This document shows positions 18,455 through 26,131 of a DNA stretch of 64,000 nucleotides, one piece after another (positions within the stretch are counted from its first letter, which is position 1; every line of letters begins with the position of its first letter). The position numbers and the translations under genes were made by a program. Under the pieces are notes generated by a model. That model saw only the letters and a program-made list of their open reading frames with translations. It had not been told where the DNA came from and did no database searches. Origin of the DNA: Methylobacterium sp. J-090 (GTDB lineage Bacteria > Pseudomonadota > Alphaproteobacteria > Rhizobiales > Beijerinckiaceae); the NCBI RefSeq assembly GCF_022829345.1, contig NZ_JAKSXV010000034.1, positions 1 through 64,000 on the forward strand. The letters are read 5' to 3'.

Positions 18455-18457
18455 CTA
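18455..18457 (-). other. In-frame amber (TAG) splitting the HARE-HTH/NUDIX/kinase gene
   Basis: Reading the minus strand, codons run VLSFRRG, TAG, YNRAASFLRGARCIGFGGHV without change of frame. The sequence on both sides matches the usual NUDIX N-terminus in which 'RRG-x-YNR' is continuous. A single-base substitution (for example from TCG, TGG, CAG, AAG or TAT) would explain it. It may be a true pseudogenising mutation, a sequencing error, or, less likely, a recoding site. Confidence 0.75.
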
Positions 18458-19009
18458 ACCTCGACGAAAAGATAGCACTTTCTCTCGTTGCTGTATTATC
18501 GTATAAGTAACGAACTGTTTATATTCTGAGTTAGTTTCGGCTTCGGTTCGCGGGATATATGTGATCCCAGGTGAGGCAAGAAGTTTTTCCAAAATTATAT
18601 TGTATGAAAGATTTATTCCCTGGAAATCGAGAATGCTGGCGTATTCAGACCTTGGAATTGATAGGACATTCTCCGACGGCATAGTAGGGGCGCGTCTGAT
18701 TGCCGTGTATTCCGCTGGAATAAAACTAGATTTTGTTTGTCCCTGAGATTTTTTATGCAACTCTCGCAGGACAAACTTCCCACGTCCTGTTCTCATAAAT
18801 AAAGAGGTGGAGCGTTTTTTTATTATGTCCATGCTTAAGCGAGATTGCATCGACTTTTGCGGAGTCTTGCTTAAGTCTATGTCAGCAAATAAGCCATCGT
18901 CCAATCCAAAATTCACAATTTGGCGAGCTCGCAGAGGCCGCCGATGCTTGCGCAAGATCGTTTCTGCGACCCAAAGATACGTCGTCTGTTCACGAACTCG
19001 ATCCGCCAC
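18455..19009 (-). CDS. HARE-HTH domain protein, N-terminal part of a split NUDIX-kinase
   Basis: The 184-residue product begins with a HARE-HTH (winged helix) domain: YLWVAETILRKHRRPLRARQ, then DGLFADIDLSKTPQKSMQSR and RTGRGKFVLREL, residues about 10-88. Such domains occur in chromatin factors, RNA polymerase delta and bacterial restriction or base-modification proteins, and are thought to read DNA. The C-terminal part (YKQFVTYTIIQQREKVLSFRRG without its continuation) is the first strands of a NUDIX fold cut short by the amber codon at 18455. The GTG start at 19009 is preceded by GAGGG with good spacing. It heads the island operon, divergent from the cold-shock gene. Confidence 0.7.
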   Translation of the reverse strand: MADRVREQTTYLWVAETILRKHRRPLRARQIVNFGLDDGLFADIDLSKTPQKSMQSRLSMDIIKKRSTSLFMRTGRGKFVLRELHKKSQGQTKSSFIPAEYTAIRRAPTMPSENVLSIPRSEYASILDFQGINLSYNIILEKLLASPGITYIPRTEAETNSEYKQFVTYTIIQQREKVLSFRRG

Positions 19010-19327
19010 CGAGAAAAACCCTCAATCTAAAAATAGCTGACGGAGCGATACATTCTTGTGATGTGATGAAAAAAAGCTGAATCGTTGGCCTGAGAGGATG
19101 CCGCACCAGACAATGTGAAGCCATCAAATTCAATCTATGGCCTATGATTTGCCAAATCCCCGCCAAGCGCGTACAAGCAAAAAACCAGTCCAAAACCCGA
19201 GAGTTCAACGCTTCGATCCGGAGACGGATCGGGGTATTCAAATCTCGTCCGTTGGGTTGGTCGGGAGGTGGCCGCGCACGATCGCGTGGACCTCTGACAT
19301 ATAAGCCCGCAAGGGCGAAGGAATACG
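19010..19327. other. Divergent promoter region with csp leader hairpin
   Basis: These 318 bases lie between the island operon and the cold-shock gene and must hold both promoters. CGATCCG at 19214-19220 and CGGATCG at 19225-19231 form a 7-bp stem with a GAGA loop, possibly part of the cold-shock 5' leader. GACATATAAG near 19296 could be a -10 region for csp. The left 130 bases are AT-rich like the island. No gene is supported. Confidence 0.4.
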
Positions 19328-19537
19328 ATGGCTGTCGGTACTGTTAAGTGGTTCAACGAGCAAAAGGGTTTTGGGTTCATCCAGCCGGATGACGGCGGCA
19401 ACGACGTGTTCGTGCACATCTCGGCCGTCGAGCGCGCCGGCATGCGCGGCCTCGCCGAAGGCCAGAAGGTTTCCTACGAGATGGAAACCGACAAGCGCAG
19501 CGGCAAGCAGTCCGCCGGCAACCTCCAGACCGCCTGA
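19328..19537 (+). CDS. Cold-shock protein (CspA family)
   Basis: This 69-residue single-domain RNA/DNA-binding protein melts RNA structure and supports translation in the cold or stationary phase. The RNP1 motif KGFGFIQPD and the RNP2 motif [10 protein letters not shown] are both present, preceded by [14 protein letters not shown] precedes the ATG. It is followed by a strong intrinsic terminator, so it is likely monocistronic. Several csp paralogues are normal in this group, so I give no specific symbol. Confidence 0.97.
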   Translation: MAVGTVKWFNEQKGFGFIQPDDGGNDVFVHISAVERAGMRGLAEGQKVSYEMETDKRSGKQSAGNLQTA

Positions 19538-19616
19538 ACCACTTCGGGCCTGACGGTGGCCTCAGGAGACTTTTCGGAGTCTTCTGAACGACACCACCGG
19601 CCTGACGTCTCAAAGG

Positions 19617-19640
19617 GCCGCTCCCCATTCGGGGAGCGGC
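19617..19640 (+). terminator. Intrinsic terminator of the cold-shock gene
   Basis: GCCGCTCCCC (19617-19626) and GGGGAGCGGC (19631-19640) form a perfect 10-bp stem with loop ATTC, followed by TTCTTACGTT. It lies 80 bases beyond the csp stop. Confidence 0.88.
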
Positions 19641-19721
19641 TTCTTACGTTGTGACTCGATGTCTTTTGCCGGCGGAATTCTCGTCCCTTCGGACCGAGCC
19701 GGCGCAAATCCAGGATCGTGT

Positions 19722-20084
19722 GTGAGCCAATTCAACGAAAACTCCATGACCGACCGCCTCAAGGCGGCCAACGAAGCCCGTCAGGCGGCCCTCGCCCGAT
19801 TCCGGGACCGCCCGCCCGCCGATGACCCCGCCGTCCTGGCCCGCAAGGCCGAGCGCGAGCAGATCGTCCGCGAACGCGAGATCCGGACCCGTGCCCGCGA
19901 CGAAGCCCGCGCCGCCGCCGAGGCCCAGCGGGTTGCCGAGGCCGATGCCGAGCGCGAGCGCCTCGCCGCCGAGGCCATCCGGGCCGCCGAGGAGAAGATC
20001 GAGCAGGCCGCCGCGGCCCGTCTCGAGCAGAAGGCCCAGCGCGATGCCCGTTACGCGGCGCGCAAGGCCAAGGCCCGCAAGTAG
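19722..20084 (+). CDS. DUF6481-like small charged protein
   Basis: This is a 120-residue, Ala/Arg/Glu-rich, almost wholly helical protein: TDRLKAANEARQAALARFRD near the start is the conserved segment of a small alphaproteobacterial family (DUF6481), followed by a long coiled-coil-like stretch of alternating acidic and basic residues ending in AARKAKARK. No function is known to me. I choose the GTG at 19722 (SQFNENSMTDRLK), which has AGGATC upstream and gives the family's usual N-terminus; the ATG at 19746 is the alternative. Family members often sit near csp genes, as here. Confidence 0.7.
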   Translation: MSQFNENSMTDRLKAANEARQAALARFRDRPPADDPAVLARKAEREQIVREREIRTRARDEARAAAEAQRVAEADAERERLAAEAIRAAEEKIEQAAAARLEQKAQRDARYAARKAKARK

Positions 20085-20221
20085 CGCGCGGCGCATCCGG
20101 GGTGCGCGCCGCGCGCCGTCCGTTCCGTTCAGGGGACGGACCGGCGCACGCCGCACCCCGCGGACCGGTCCACGGTCCCACGCACGGCGCGCTGTCGCGC
20201 CGCTCAAGACAGGAGACTCCC

Positions 20222-20419
20222 ATGTCCCACAAGTTCAAGCTCGGCCAGCGCGTGCGCCGCGCCCGCCTCGGCTACGCCGACGCCAAGACCGACACGGGGG
20301 ACGTGTTCGAGATCGTCCGCCTCGTCCCCGAGGACCAGACCGGCGAACCGTTCTACCGCATCAAGTCCGGCACCGGCGAGCGCGCCGTCCGGGAGGGCGA
20401 GATCACCCTAGCGGGTTGA
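20222..20419 (+). CDS. Conserved small SH3-like hypothetical protein
   Basis: The 65-residue protein reads KFKLGQRVRRARLGYADAK, then a VFEIVRLVPEDQTGEPFYRIK segment and a closing ERAVREGEI strand. This pattern of short beta strands is a small conserved family in Rhizobiales with no known function; the fold is probably SH3-like. AGGAGACTCCC precedes the ATG. It follows the DUF6481-like gene in the same direction. Confidence 0.75.
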   Translation: MSHKFKLGQRVRRARLGYADAKTDTGDVFEIVRLVPEDQTGEPFYRIKSGTGERAVREGEITLAG

Positions 20420-20459
20420 TTTCTTTCGGTTTTTCTCTCTAGGCCGACTTCGAAAAATC

Positions 20460-20963
20460 CTACAGGACCCCCTCGCGGATCGCCCCCGGATCGGCCAGCG
20501 CGTGCAGCAGCCGTGCCGCGTTGTGGGCGAAGCGCAGGGTCACGGCCTTGCGGCGCGCCCCGCTGAGCACGTGCTCGGCCGGGTCCCGCAGGATCGCGGC
20601 CCCGAACGCGTCGGCGACGATGAGGCCCGCATCGTCCGGCGTCAGCGTCGTCGAAAGCGTATCGGGAATCGCGAAGTAGAACCGGTCGCAATAATCGCGA
20701 TAATCCGGCCATTTCCGGTCGGCCCGGAAGTCCGCCACGCTCGACTTGATCTCGATGATCGTCAGGCGCCCGGCCGGACACAGGGCGATGACATCGGCGC
20801 GCCGTCCGTTGGCCAGCGAAAACTCCGGAATCGTCACGTGCCCGAGTTCCGAATACAGCCGGCGTACGCCCCGTTGCACGTGAAGCGCGGTGGGCGACTG
20901 CCGGCGGTCGACGGGCAGAATCGCGCCGGAGGGTTGAATCGCGTGAGCCAGGGCTGCGGACAT
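20460..20963 (-). CDS. mmcB: MmcB family DNA repair protein
   Basis: This 167-residue protein matches MmcB, a PD-(D/E)XK-nuclease-like protein that is part of the Caulobacter SOS/mitomycin C response. The core is GRRADVIALCPAGRLTIIEIKSS, giving the catalytic Asp and E-x-K, followed by the conserved WPDYRDYCDRFYFAIP. A C-terminal RKAVTLRFAHNAARLLHA segment is typical. It stands alone and convergent to the small SH3-like gene. Confidence 0.88.
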   Translation of the reverse strand: MSAALAHAIQPSGAILPVDRRQSPTALHVQRGVRRLYSELGHVTIPEFSLANGRRADVIALCPAGRLTIIEIKSSVADFRADRKWPDYRDYCDRFYFAIPDTLSTTLTPDDAGLIVADAFGAAILRDPAEHVLSGARRKAVTLRFAHNAARLLHALADPGAIREGVL

Positions 20964-21044
20964 CGTCGTTCCGAATCGGGACTGGCCTCCTAGAAATCAG
21001 TCCCGGCGCCGCTTGTCACCTGCGACCCCGTCGCACGCCCTAGC

Positions 21045-21566
21045 CTAGCCCTTGAAATAATTGAACAATCCAGCTCCGGGCGCCAGCATCGCGAAGGCCC
21101 AGACCACGGCCGAGAGCACGTTCGCCACCTGGAACGGCAGGCGCTTGACCCCAAAAATTCCGGCGATCAGCGGCACCACCGCCCGCGCCGGCCCGAAGAA
21201 CCGCCCCAGGGCGACGCCCCCGGCCCCCCATTTCAGGCAGAACGCCTCGCCCTTCGCCACCATCGCCGGGTAGCGCGTGAGCGGCCACATCCGCTTGGCC
21301 CCCTCCTTGTAGTAATGGCCGAATTCGTAGGAAATCCAATCCCCTAGGGCCGCTCCCACGGCCGCCGCCAGCATCACCGGCACGAACGGAATCCCCACCG
21401 TCCCCATGAGTGCGCCGATGCCGAGCAGCAGCACGGTGGCGGGTACCAGGAGGGAGAGGAACGCCAGGGACTCGCAGAACGCCAGCACCCCGACGATGAG
21501 CGGCGTCCAGGCCTGATGGGCCTCGACGAAGGCGAGGGTCGAGGTCTTGATCGCATCGAAATCCAT
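21045..21566 (-). CDS. DedA family membrane protein
   Basis: This 173-residue inner-membrane protein of the DedA (SNARE-associated/VTT) superfamily is thought to move lipids such as undecaprenyl phosphate or phosphatidylethanolamine across the membrane in a proton-motive-force-linked way. Hydrophobic helices are seen at about residues 20-40, 45-75 and 130-170. The re-entrant motif region FGPARAVVPLIAGIF and the acidic ESLAFLSLLVPATVLL are characteristic. It is divergent from pdxY, whose TTG start at 21637 leaves room for a shared promoter. Confidence 0.9.
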   Translation of the reverse strand: MDFDAIKTSTLAFVEAHQAWTPLIVGVLAFCESLAFLSLLVPATVLLLGIGALMGTVGIPFVPVMLAAAVGAALGDWISYEFGHYYKEGAKRMWPLTRYPAMVAKGEAFCLKWGAGGVALGRFFGPARAVVPLIAGIFGVKRLPFQVANVLSAVVWAFAMLAPGAGLFNYFKG

Positions 21567-21636
21567 GGATCGTCCGAAGGTGCGAGGTCGCGAAAAACGA
21601 GATAAGGGAAGATGTTACGTTGGAGAACCGGCCCGC

Positions 21637-22485
21637 TTGAACATCCTCTCGATCCAGTCCCACGTCGCCTACGGCCACGTCGGTAACGCATCCGCGGTGT
21701 TTCCGATGCAGCGCCTCGGCGTCGAGGTCTGGGCCATCCACACCGTGCAGTTCTCCAACCACACCGGCTACGGCGCCTGGCGCGGCCGGGTCTTCGACGG
21801 CCCGGCCATCGAGGACCTCGTCGCCGGCATCGCGGAGCGCGGTGTCCTCCACACCTGCGACGGCGTGCTGTCGGGGTACATGGGCTCGGCCGATATCGGT
21901 ACCGCTATCGTGCACGCCGTGGCCTCCGTCCGCGCCGCCAATCCCCGTGCCCTCTACGCCTGCGACCCCGTCATGGGCGACACCGACCGGGGCATCTACG
22001 TGCGCCCCGGGATCCCGGAATTCATGCGCGATCAAGCCCTTAGGGTGGCCGACATCGCCACGCCGAACCAGTTCGAGCTCGACCACCTCTCCGGCCTGCC
22101 GTCGCGTACCCTCCTGGAGGCCAAGGCGGCGGTGACGGCGCTCCACGCCCTCGGGCCCCGCGTCGTCCTCGTCACCTCGCTCGCCACCGAGGCGACGCCG
22201 CCGGGCGCCATCGATCTCCTGGCGGGGGAGGGCGGCCAGTTCTGGCTCCTGCGCACGCCGCGCCTCCACCTCGACGTCAACGGAGCCGGCGACGCCATCG
22301 CCGCCCTGTTCCTCGTGCACTACGCCCGCACGGGCTCGGCGGCCCTGGCGCTCGGCATGGCCGGCGCCTCGATCTACGGCCTCCTGCGCCGCACGGCCGA
22401 GGCGGGCTCCCGCGAGATCCTCACGGTGGCGGCGCAGGACGAGTTCGTCGCCCCGAGCGAGACGTTCCCCGTCGAGCCGGTCTGA
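21637..22485 (+). CDS. pdxY: Pyridoxal kinase (PdxY type)
   Basis: This ribokinase-fold enzyme phosphorylates pyridoxal to pyridoxal 5'-phosphate in the vitamin B6 salvage route. LSIQSHVAYGHVGNASAVFP and FSNHTGYGAWRG are near-invariant substrate motifs, YACDPVMGDTDRGIYV contains the phosphate-binding segment, and DVNGAGDAIAALFL carries the GAGD anion hole with the catalytic Asp. At 282 residues it has normal length. I choose the TTG at 21637, preceded by TGGAGAA; the longer frame with an ATG at 21547 would overlap the divergent dedA gene and add an unconserved tail. Confidence 0.92.
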   Translation: MNILSIQSHVAYGHVGNASAVFPMQRLGVEVWAIHTVQFSNHTGYGAWRGRVFDGPAIEDLVAGIAERGVLHTCDGVLSGYMGSADIGTAIVHAVASVRAANPRALYACDPVMGDTDRGIYVRPGIPEFMRDQALRVADIATPNQFELDHLSGLPSRTLLEAKAAVTALHALGPRVVLVTSLATEATPPGAIDLLAGEGGQFWLLRTPRLHLDVNGAGDAIAALFLVHYARTGSAALALGMAGASIYGLLRRTAEAGSREILTVAAQDEFVAPSETFPVEPV

Positions 22486-22514
22486 CGCCGAAACCCTTGG
22501 GAGATCGGAAGAAA

Positions 22515-23408
22515 ATGGCCCGACGCTTCGTCACCCTCGACGTGTTCACCGACACGATGCTCGCCGGCAATCCCCTGGCCGTGGTGCTGGATTGCGACGG
22601 GCTCGACGGTGCGGCGATGCAGGCCATCGCCGGCGAGTTCAACCTGTCCGAGACGGTGTTCGTGCTGCCCCCCGACAACCCGCGCCACCGGGCGCGCCTG
22701 CGCATCTTCACGCCGCGCGCCGAACTTCCGTTCGCCGGGCATCCCACCCTCGGCGCCGCCGTCCTGCTGGCCCTGCAGGACAGCCACGCCGGCCTCACGG
22801 ACGCCGTCGCGTTCGGCCTGGAGGAGGGGATCGGCACCCTGCCCTGCGTGGTCGAGCCCGGTGACGGCCGGGGGCAGGCGCGCTTCCGCATGCCGGTCCT
22901 GCCGGAATTCGCGGGCGATGGCCCCGCGCCCGAAGCCCTCGCCGCTTCCCTCGGCCTCGCGCCCGGTGCCATCGGGTTCGGCCGCCACGTCCCGAGCCGG
23001 CACAGCCTCGGTCCCTGCTTCCTGTTCGTGCCCGTGGCGTCGCCCGAGATCCTGGCGAACGCCGTCCTCGATCCGGCGGCGTTCGCGCGCCTCGGCGCGC
23101 CGGTGGCCCTCTACCTCTACAGCCCCGATCCGGACGGCGTCCGGCACTTCCACGCGCGGATGTTCGCGCCCCATCTCGGCGTGCCGGAGGACCCGGCCAC
23201 GGGCTCGGCGGCGGCGGCGTTCGCCGGCGTGATGATGCAGTTCGAGCCCCTGGGGGAGGGTACCCACGACCTCGTCCTGAACCAGGGCGCCGCCATGGGC
23301 CGCCCCAGCGAGATCCGGGTGCAGCTCGGCATCGAGGCCGGTGTTCTCCGCGCCATCGAGGTCGGCGGCGCGGCGATCATCGTCAGCGAAGGACACCTGC
23401 ATGTCTGA
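22515..23408 (+). CDS. PhzF-like isomerase family protein
   Basis: This 297-residue protein belongs to the PhzF/YddE family, named after the phenazine isomerase but mostly of unknown substrate. VTLDVFTDTMLAGNPLAVV is the family N-terminus, FNLSETVFVLPP carries the conserved catalytic Glu, TPRAELPFAGHPTLGAA and PEDPATGSAAAAFAG are the paired glycine-rich motifs. No phenazine genes are nearby, so a phenazine role is unlikely. GGGAGATCGGAAG precedes the ATG. It starts 30 bases after pdxY and its end overlaps the NUDIX gene, so the three may be one operon. Confidence 0.9.
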   Translation: MARRFVTLDVFTDTMLAGNPLAVVLDCDGLDGAAMQAIAGEFNLSETVFVLPPDNPRHRARLRIFTPRAELPFAGHPTLGAAVLLALQDSHAGLTDAVAFGLEEGIGTLPCVVEPGDGRGQARFRMPVLPEFAGDGPAPEALAASLGLAPGAIGFGRHVPSRHSLGPCFLFVPVASPEILANAVLDPAAFARLGAPVALYLYSPDPDGVRHFHARMFAPHLGVPEDPATGSAAAAFAGVMMQFEPLGEGTHDLVLNQGAAMGRPSEIRVQLGIEAGVLRAIEVGGAAIIVSEGHLHV

Positions 23409-24150
23409 CGGCCTGAACCCTGACGGTCTCACCCTCACGCGCCTCGACCGCCTGGACGCCCGCCTCGTCACCCATGACTGGGCCTGGGCCCGGGACAACG
23501 CGGAGCGGATCGACGCGCACTGGGACCGGCGGGTGGCGGAGAAGCCGGCCCTGTTCGACGGGCGCGTCCTCCTGGCCCGCGCCTGCCGGGTAACGGACGG
23601 GGCCTGCACCATCGAGTTGTTCGAAACCCGGTTCTCGGCGTTCCTGACGTTCCGGGAGAGCGGCTCGCCCGACCCATCCGTGACCAATGCGTTCGCCGCC
23701 GTGGTGCCGTGGTCCCGGGATGGGGCCGCCATCCTCGGCGTGATGGGCCGCGAGTCCGCGAATGCCGACCAGATCTACTTTCCCTGCGGCACGCCCGACG
23801 GTTCGGATGTGCGCCCGGGCGCGCGCGTCGACCTCGCCGGCAGTGCGACCCGCGAACTCCTGGAGGAGACCGGTCTCATCCTCCCGCCCGATGCTTCCGA
23901 TGCGTGGGTGCTCGTCAGCGGCGCCGGGCAGCACGCGTTCCTGCGTCCCGTGGTGTTCCCCGAGGATGCTGCCGCCCTCGTCGCCCGGATGGCACGGCAC
24001 CGGGCGGCGGAGGCCGAACCGGAACTCGCCGGGTTCTTCGCCGTCCGCTCGCCCGCGGATTTCCAGCCCGACCGCATGCCGGGCTTCGTGCGCGCCTATC
24101 TCGGCCAGACCTTGCTGGGCCAGACCTTGCTGGGCCAGGCCAACGCGTAG
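23401..24150 (+). CDS. NUDIX hydrolase
   Basis: This 249-residue NUDIX protein hydrolyses an unknown nucleoside-diphosphate-linked substrate. The NUDIX box is CGTPDGSDVRPGARVDLAGS then ATRELLEETGL, giving the REx2EE metal-binding pattern around residues 140-175. The N-terminal part (RLDARLVTHDWAWARDNAER) is conserved in similar alphaproteobacterial proteins. The ATG at 23401 overlaps the end of the PhzF-like gene. The C-terminus ends in LGQTLLGQTLLGQ, encoded by a tandem 15-bp repeat, so length may vary between strains. Confidence 0.9.
   Translation: MSDGLNPDGLTLTRLDRLDARLVTHDWAWARDNAERIDAHWDRRVAEKPALFDGRVLLARACRVTDGACTIELFETRFSAFLTFRESGSPDPSVTNAFAAVVPWSRDGAAILGVMGRESANADQIYFPCGTPDGSDVRPGARVDLAGSATRELLEETGLILPPDASDAWVLVSGAGQHAFLRPVVFPEDAAALVARMARHRAAEAEPELAGFFAVRSPADFQPDRMPGFVRAYLGQTLLGQTLLGQANA
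24103..24138 (+). repeat. Tandem 15-bp repeat in NUDIX gene 3' end
   Basis: The unit GGCCAGACCTTGCTG is present twice perfectly (24103-24117 and 24118-24132) with a third partial copy starting at 24133. It encodes GQTLL repeats at the protein's C-terminus. The 15-bp period keeps the frame, so slippage would change length only. Confidence 0.85.
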
Positions 24151-24156
24151 GCGAGC

Positions 24157-24516
24157 CTACGGGTAGCCGTAGCGCGCCTTGGCCGCCGCGAGGAGGCCGA
24201 GCGCCTCGCGCTCCTGACCCGCGCGGCAGGCCTCGGCCGCCCGGCGCAGGTCCCCGCTGAAGCGCTCGCCCACGGGGGCGTTGAGATTGCCCGTGGCGAC
24301 ATCGCTGTCTACCACGGCCTGGGTTCGGGCGATGGTCGGCCCGCAGCCGCTGCCGGCCGGCAGAACCGGAGCGACCACGGCAGCGGGTGCGGCCGCGACG
24401 ATCGCCGGCGCCGAGGGGCCGGGCTTGCAGGCGCCGACGAAGGTGACGGCCAGGAGGGAGGCGAGCGCGAGGCTCACGCGTTGCGGTGACACCACGATTG
24501 TCCTCGACAATGGCAT
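24157..24516 (-). CDS. Small putative lipoprotein
   Basis: This 119-residue protein has a signal peptide ending in a lipobox (AVTFVGAC), followed by a Pro/Ala-rich linker and a short helical C-terminal region (AVVDSDVATGNLNAPVGERF, later EREALGLLAAAKARYGY). I recognise no family beyond similarity to small Methylobacterium lipoproteins. The start at 24516 (PLSRTIVVSPQ) gives the shortest sensible signal peptide. It is convergent with the NUDIX gene, with only six bases between. Confidence 0.65.
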   Translation of the reverse strand: MPLSRTIVVSPQRVSLALASLLAVTFVGACKPGPSAPAIVAAAPAAVVAPVLPAGSGCGPTIARTQAVVDSDVATGNLNAPVGERFSGDLRRAAEACRAGQEREALGLLAAAKARYGYP

Positions 24517-24642
24517 AGCTTGAACGATGCCGGGGTTTTGCTCCCGGGGGCGATGCCGGTCAACTGTCGGCCCGCAACCCCGGCGCCTTCGCGCGGGGAT
24601 TTCTCCATGACCGCGTCCGCGGCCCATTACGGAGCGGAGGCT

Positions 24643-24996
24643 TCAGAGGAAGGTGGCTTCGTAAAGCGCTTCGCTCCCCGCCAGCAGGGTCGTGATCTGT
24701 GCCAGGATCGCCGCGTGGGTCGCCTGCATCTCCCGGAACGCCTGGTTGGCTTCCTCCTGAAGTTCGCCATTCCGGCGAAGTGTCCCGTGCTCCGGAGGGT
24801 CGTCGAGGACATCGCCGAGGATTTGGCTCGCCTCCCGCAGGGCCAAGCGCCTGACCCTGCGCTCGGCCTCCTCGAGGGCGGCCATCTGCCGGGTAAAATG
24901 CTCCCTGAGGTCCAGGAGGCTCGACACGTTGTCCTGGATCGCGCGTCGGACCTTCGCGACCGAGTGGGGTTCGATCGCATCGTTGGCCGGTATCAT
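24643..24996 (-). CDS. Hypothetical helical protein
   Basis: This 117-residue product is predominantly helical (VAKVRRAIQDNVSSLLDLRE, MAALEEAERRVRRLALREAS) and contains no signal peptide or metal motif. I recognise no family. A second open frame of the same length exists on the same strand (24627-24980) but is Arg/Ser-rich and looks like an out-of-frame reading. A GAGG-type ribosome site precedes the ATG at 24996. Confidence 0.5.
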   Translation of the reverse strand: MIPANDAIEPHSVAKVRRAIQDNVSSLLDLREHFTRQMAALEEAERRVRRLALREASQILGDVLDDPPEHGTLRRNGELQEEANQAFREMQATHAAILAQITTLLAGSEALYEATFL

Positions 24997-25240
24997 GGCG
25001 CCTCGGGTCTTTGCTCGGGCCGCTGGAGCGGAGACGCCAGGATGCAGTTTCTGATGTAAATTTCGCGTAAATGGCGATTTATTCTACCCTGAGGGTCTAC
25101 TCGGAGGGCATGTGTCGCCGGCGATTGCCTGCCGGCTACAGCGCTCCGGTCGCGGGGAAGCCGCGAGAACACCCCATGATTTCTCAGCCCTCTTCCGTGG
25201 CCGCGCGACCCCTCAGGGTCGGGCGGCCGGGTGGGATGTC

Positions 25241-25726
25241 CTACTTGGTCTTGTCGGCAATGGCCTTCAGGCCGGATTCGTAGATGCCGCCGATGGCATC
25301 CGTCGCGACGGCATCCGGCGCGCCCTTGGCCTTGAAGCTGCCCGTCCAGGTCAGCGTCGAGCCGGTGCCCTTCGGGGCGACCATGAGGGTCGAGCTGTAA
25401 TCGCTCACCGGCAGGGGACCGGAAACGATGGCGTAGGTGTAGCGCATCTTGGCGTCGTCGCGGGCGGTCTGCGACTCGACGATGGTGCCGCCGCCCTTCA
25501 GGCTCAGGGTCCGCAGGGTCTTGGCACCGTCCATGGACGGGACGCATTTCTCGATGGCCGGGTGCCATTGGCCGATGCCGCAGAAGTCGCCGATGGTCGA
25601 CCAGACCTTGGCGGGGGCGGCCGGCACGTCGATGGTCTTGGTCACGTCGAGGGCGAGGACCGGGACGGTACCGGCAAGAAGGGCGAGGGCGGGCAGGGCG
25701 AGACCGCGCAGAATCGAACGGGACAT
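25241..25726 (-). CDS. Secreted SRPBCC (START/Bet v1-like) protein
   Basis: This 161-residue protein begins with a signal peptide (RGLALPALALLAGTVPVLA) and continues into a polyketide-cyclase/SRPBCC domain: VTKTIDVPAAPAKVWSTIGD and IGQWHPAIEKC are the hallmark strand and helix. Such proteins bind small hydrophobic ligands; the exported form is common in Methylobacterium. The start at 25726 is preceded by GAGGAAA. It stands alone, divergent from the leu leader. Confidence 0.85.
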   Translation of the reverse strand: MSRSILRGLALPALALLAGTVPVLALDVTKTIDVPAAPAKVWSTIGDFCGIGQWHPAIEKCVPSMDGAKTLRTLSLKGGGTIVESQTARDDAKMRYTYAIVSGPLPVSDYSSTLMVAPKGTGSTLTWTGSFKAKGAPDAVATDAIGGIYESGLKAIADKTK

Positions 25727-26029
25727 GGGGACGTTTCCTCTTGGATTTTTATTGTGCGAGCAGCGCACGAGATCGTCGCGCGTCGCTGGAGCACGGAGCG
25801 GAAGCTAGGCCGACGGATGAACAAGGCAATGGTCGCGTGGCCTATCCTTGGACGCGGGTTGTCGGAATCCTGTCCTTCGGCGATCACAGGGACGCGATGG
25901 CCGCGCCGTCCCGTCCGGCCGTGCCGGGAAGCGATACTTGTCAAGCGTGGTGTCGGAGGCTAGGAACCCGGCATCCGCAATCGGCCGGCGTTCGAATCGC
26001 TCCGCCGTTGCCCTTCGGGAGAACGAGCC

Positions 26030-26131
26030 TTGGCCAGCGCCGGCTCCAGGACCAGCCGCACAGCCGCCGCCTTCGCGGCCGCGCGGTCCTGCGCGCTCCC
26101 CACCACGCTGCTCCTCCTTATCCGCCCCTGA
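26030..26131 (+). CDS. leu operon leader peptide
   Basis: A 33-codon frame starts with TTG at 26030, eight bases after GGGAG, and ends TTLLLLIRP-stop. The four consecutive Leu codons (CTG CTC CTC CTT at 26108-26119) followed by Ile are what transcription attenuation of leucine biosynthesis requires. It lies about 140 bases before leuA, and hairpins and a terminator follow it. It is too short and GC-rich to be conserved as a protein; the evidence is its position and Leu codons. Confidence 0.7.
   Translation: MASAGSRTSRTAAAFAAARSCALPTTLLLLIRP

Larger units (their letters stand above)
15320..19009 (-). other. AT-rich foreign operon (candidate nucleotide-based defence island)
   Basis: The stretch is visibly AT-rich against GC-rich neighbours and uses codons unlike them. 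All genes point left and overlap by 1-4 bases (ATGA at 17435-17438, TAATG at 16813-16817, ATGA at 15976-15979), so they are translationally coupled. Gene products in order of transcription are a HARE-HTH/NUDIX/P-loop kinase protein split by an amber codon, a class I methyltransferase, a SIR2 protein and a Ham1-like NTP pyrophosphatase. No integrase, transposase or tRNA borders it. The NTP-, NAD- and base-handling activities suggest a nucleotide-pool or antiphage function; this is inference. Confidence 0.7.

Noticed and set aside
18455..18457. Pyrrolysine or other programmed readthrough at the amber codon
   Set aside because: No pyl genes or stimulatory structure are seen in the window, and homologous NUDIX proteins have an ordinary residue here; mutation or error is simpler.
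24627..24980. Overlapping 117-residue frame on the same strand as 24643-24996
   Set aside because: It is Arg/Ser/Thr-rich and lacks a ribosome site, while the other frame gives a regular amphipathic helical protein.
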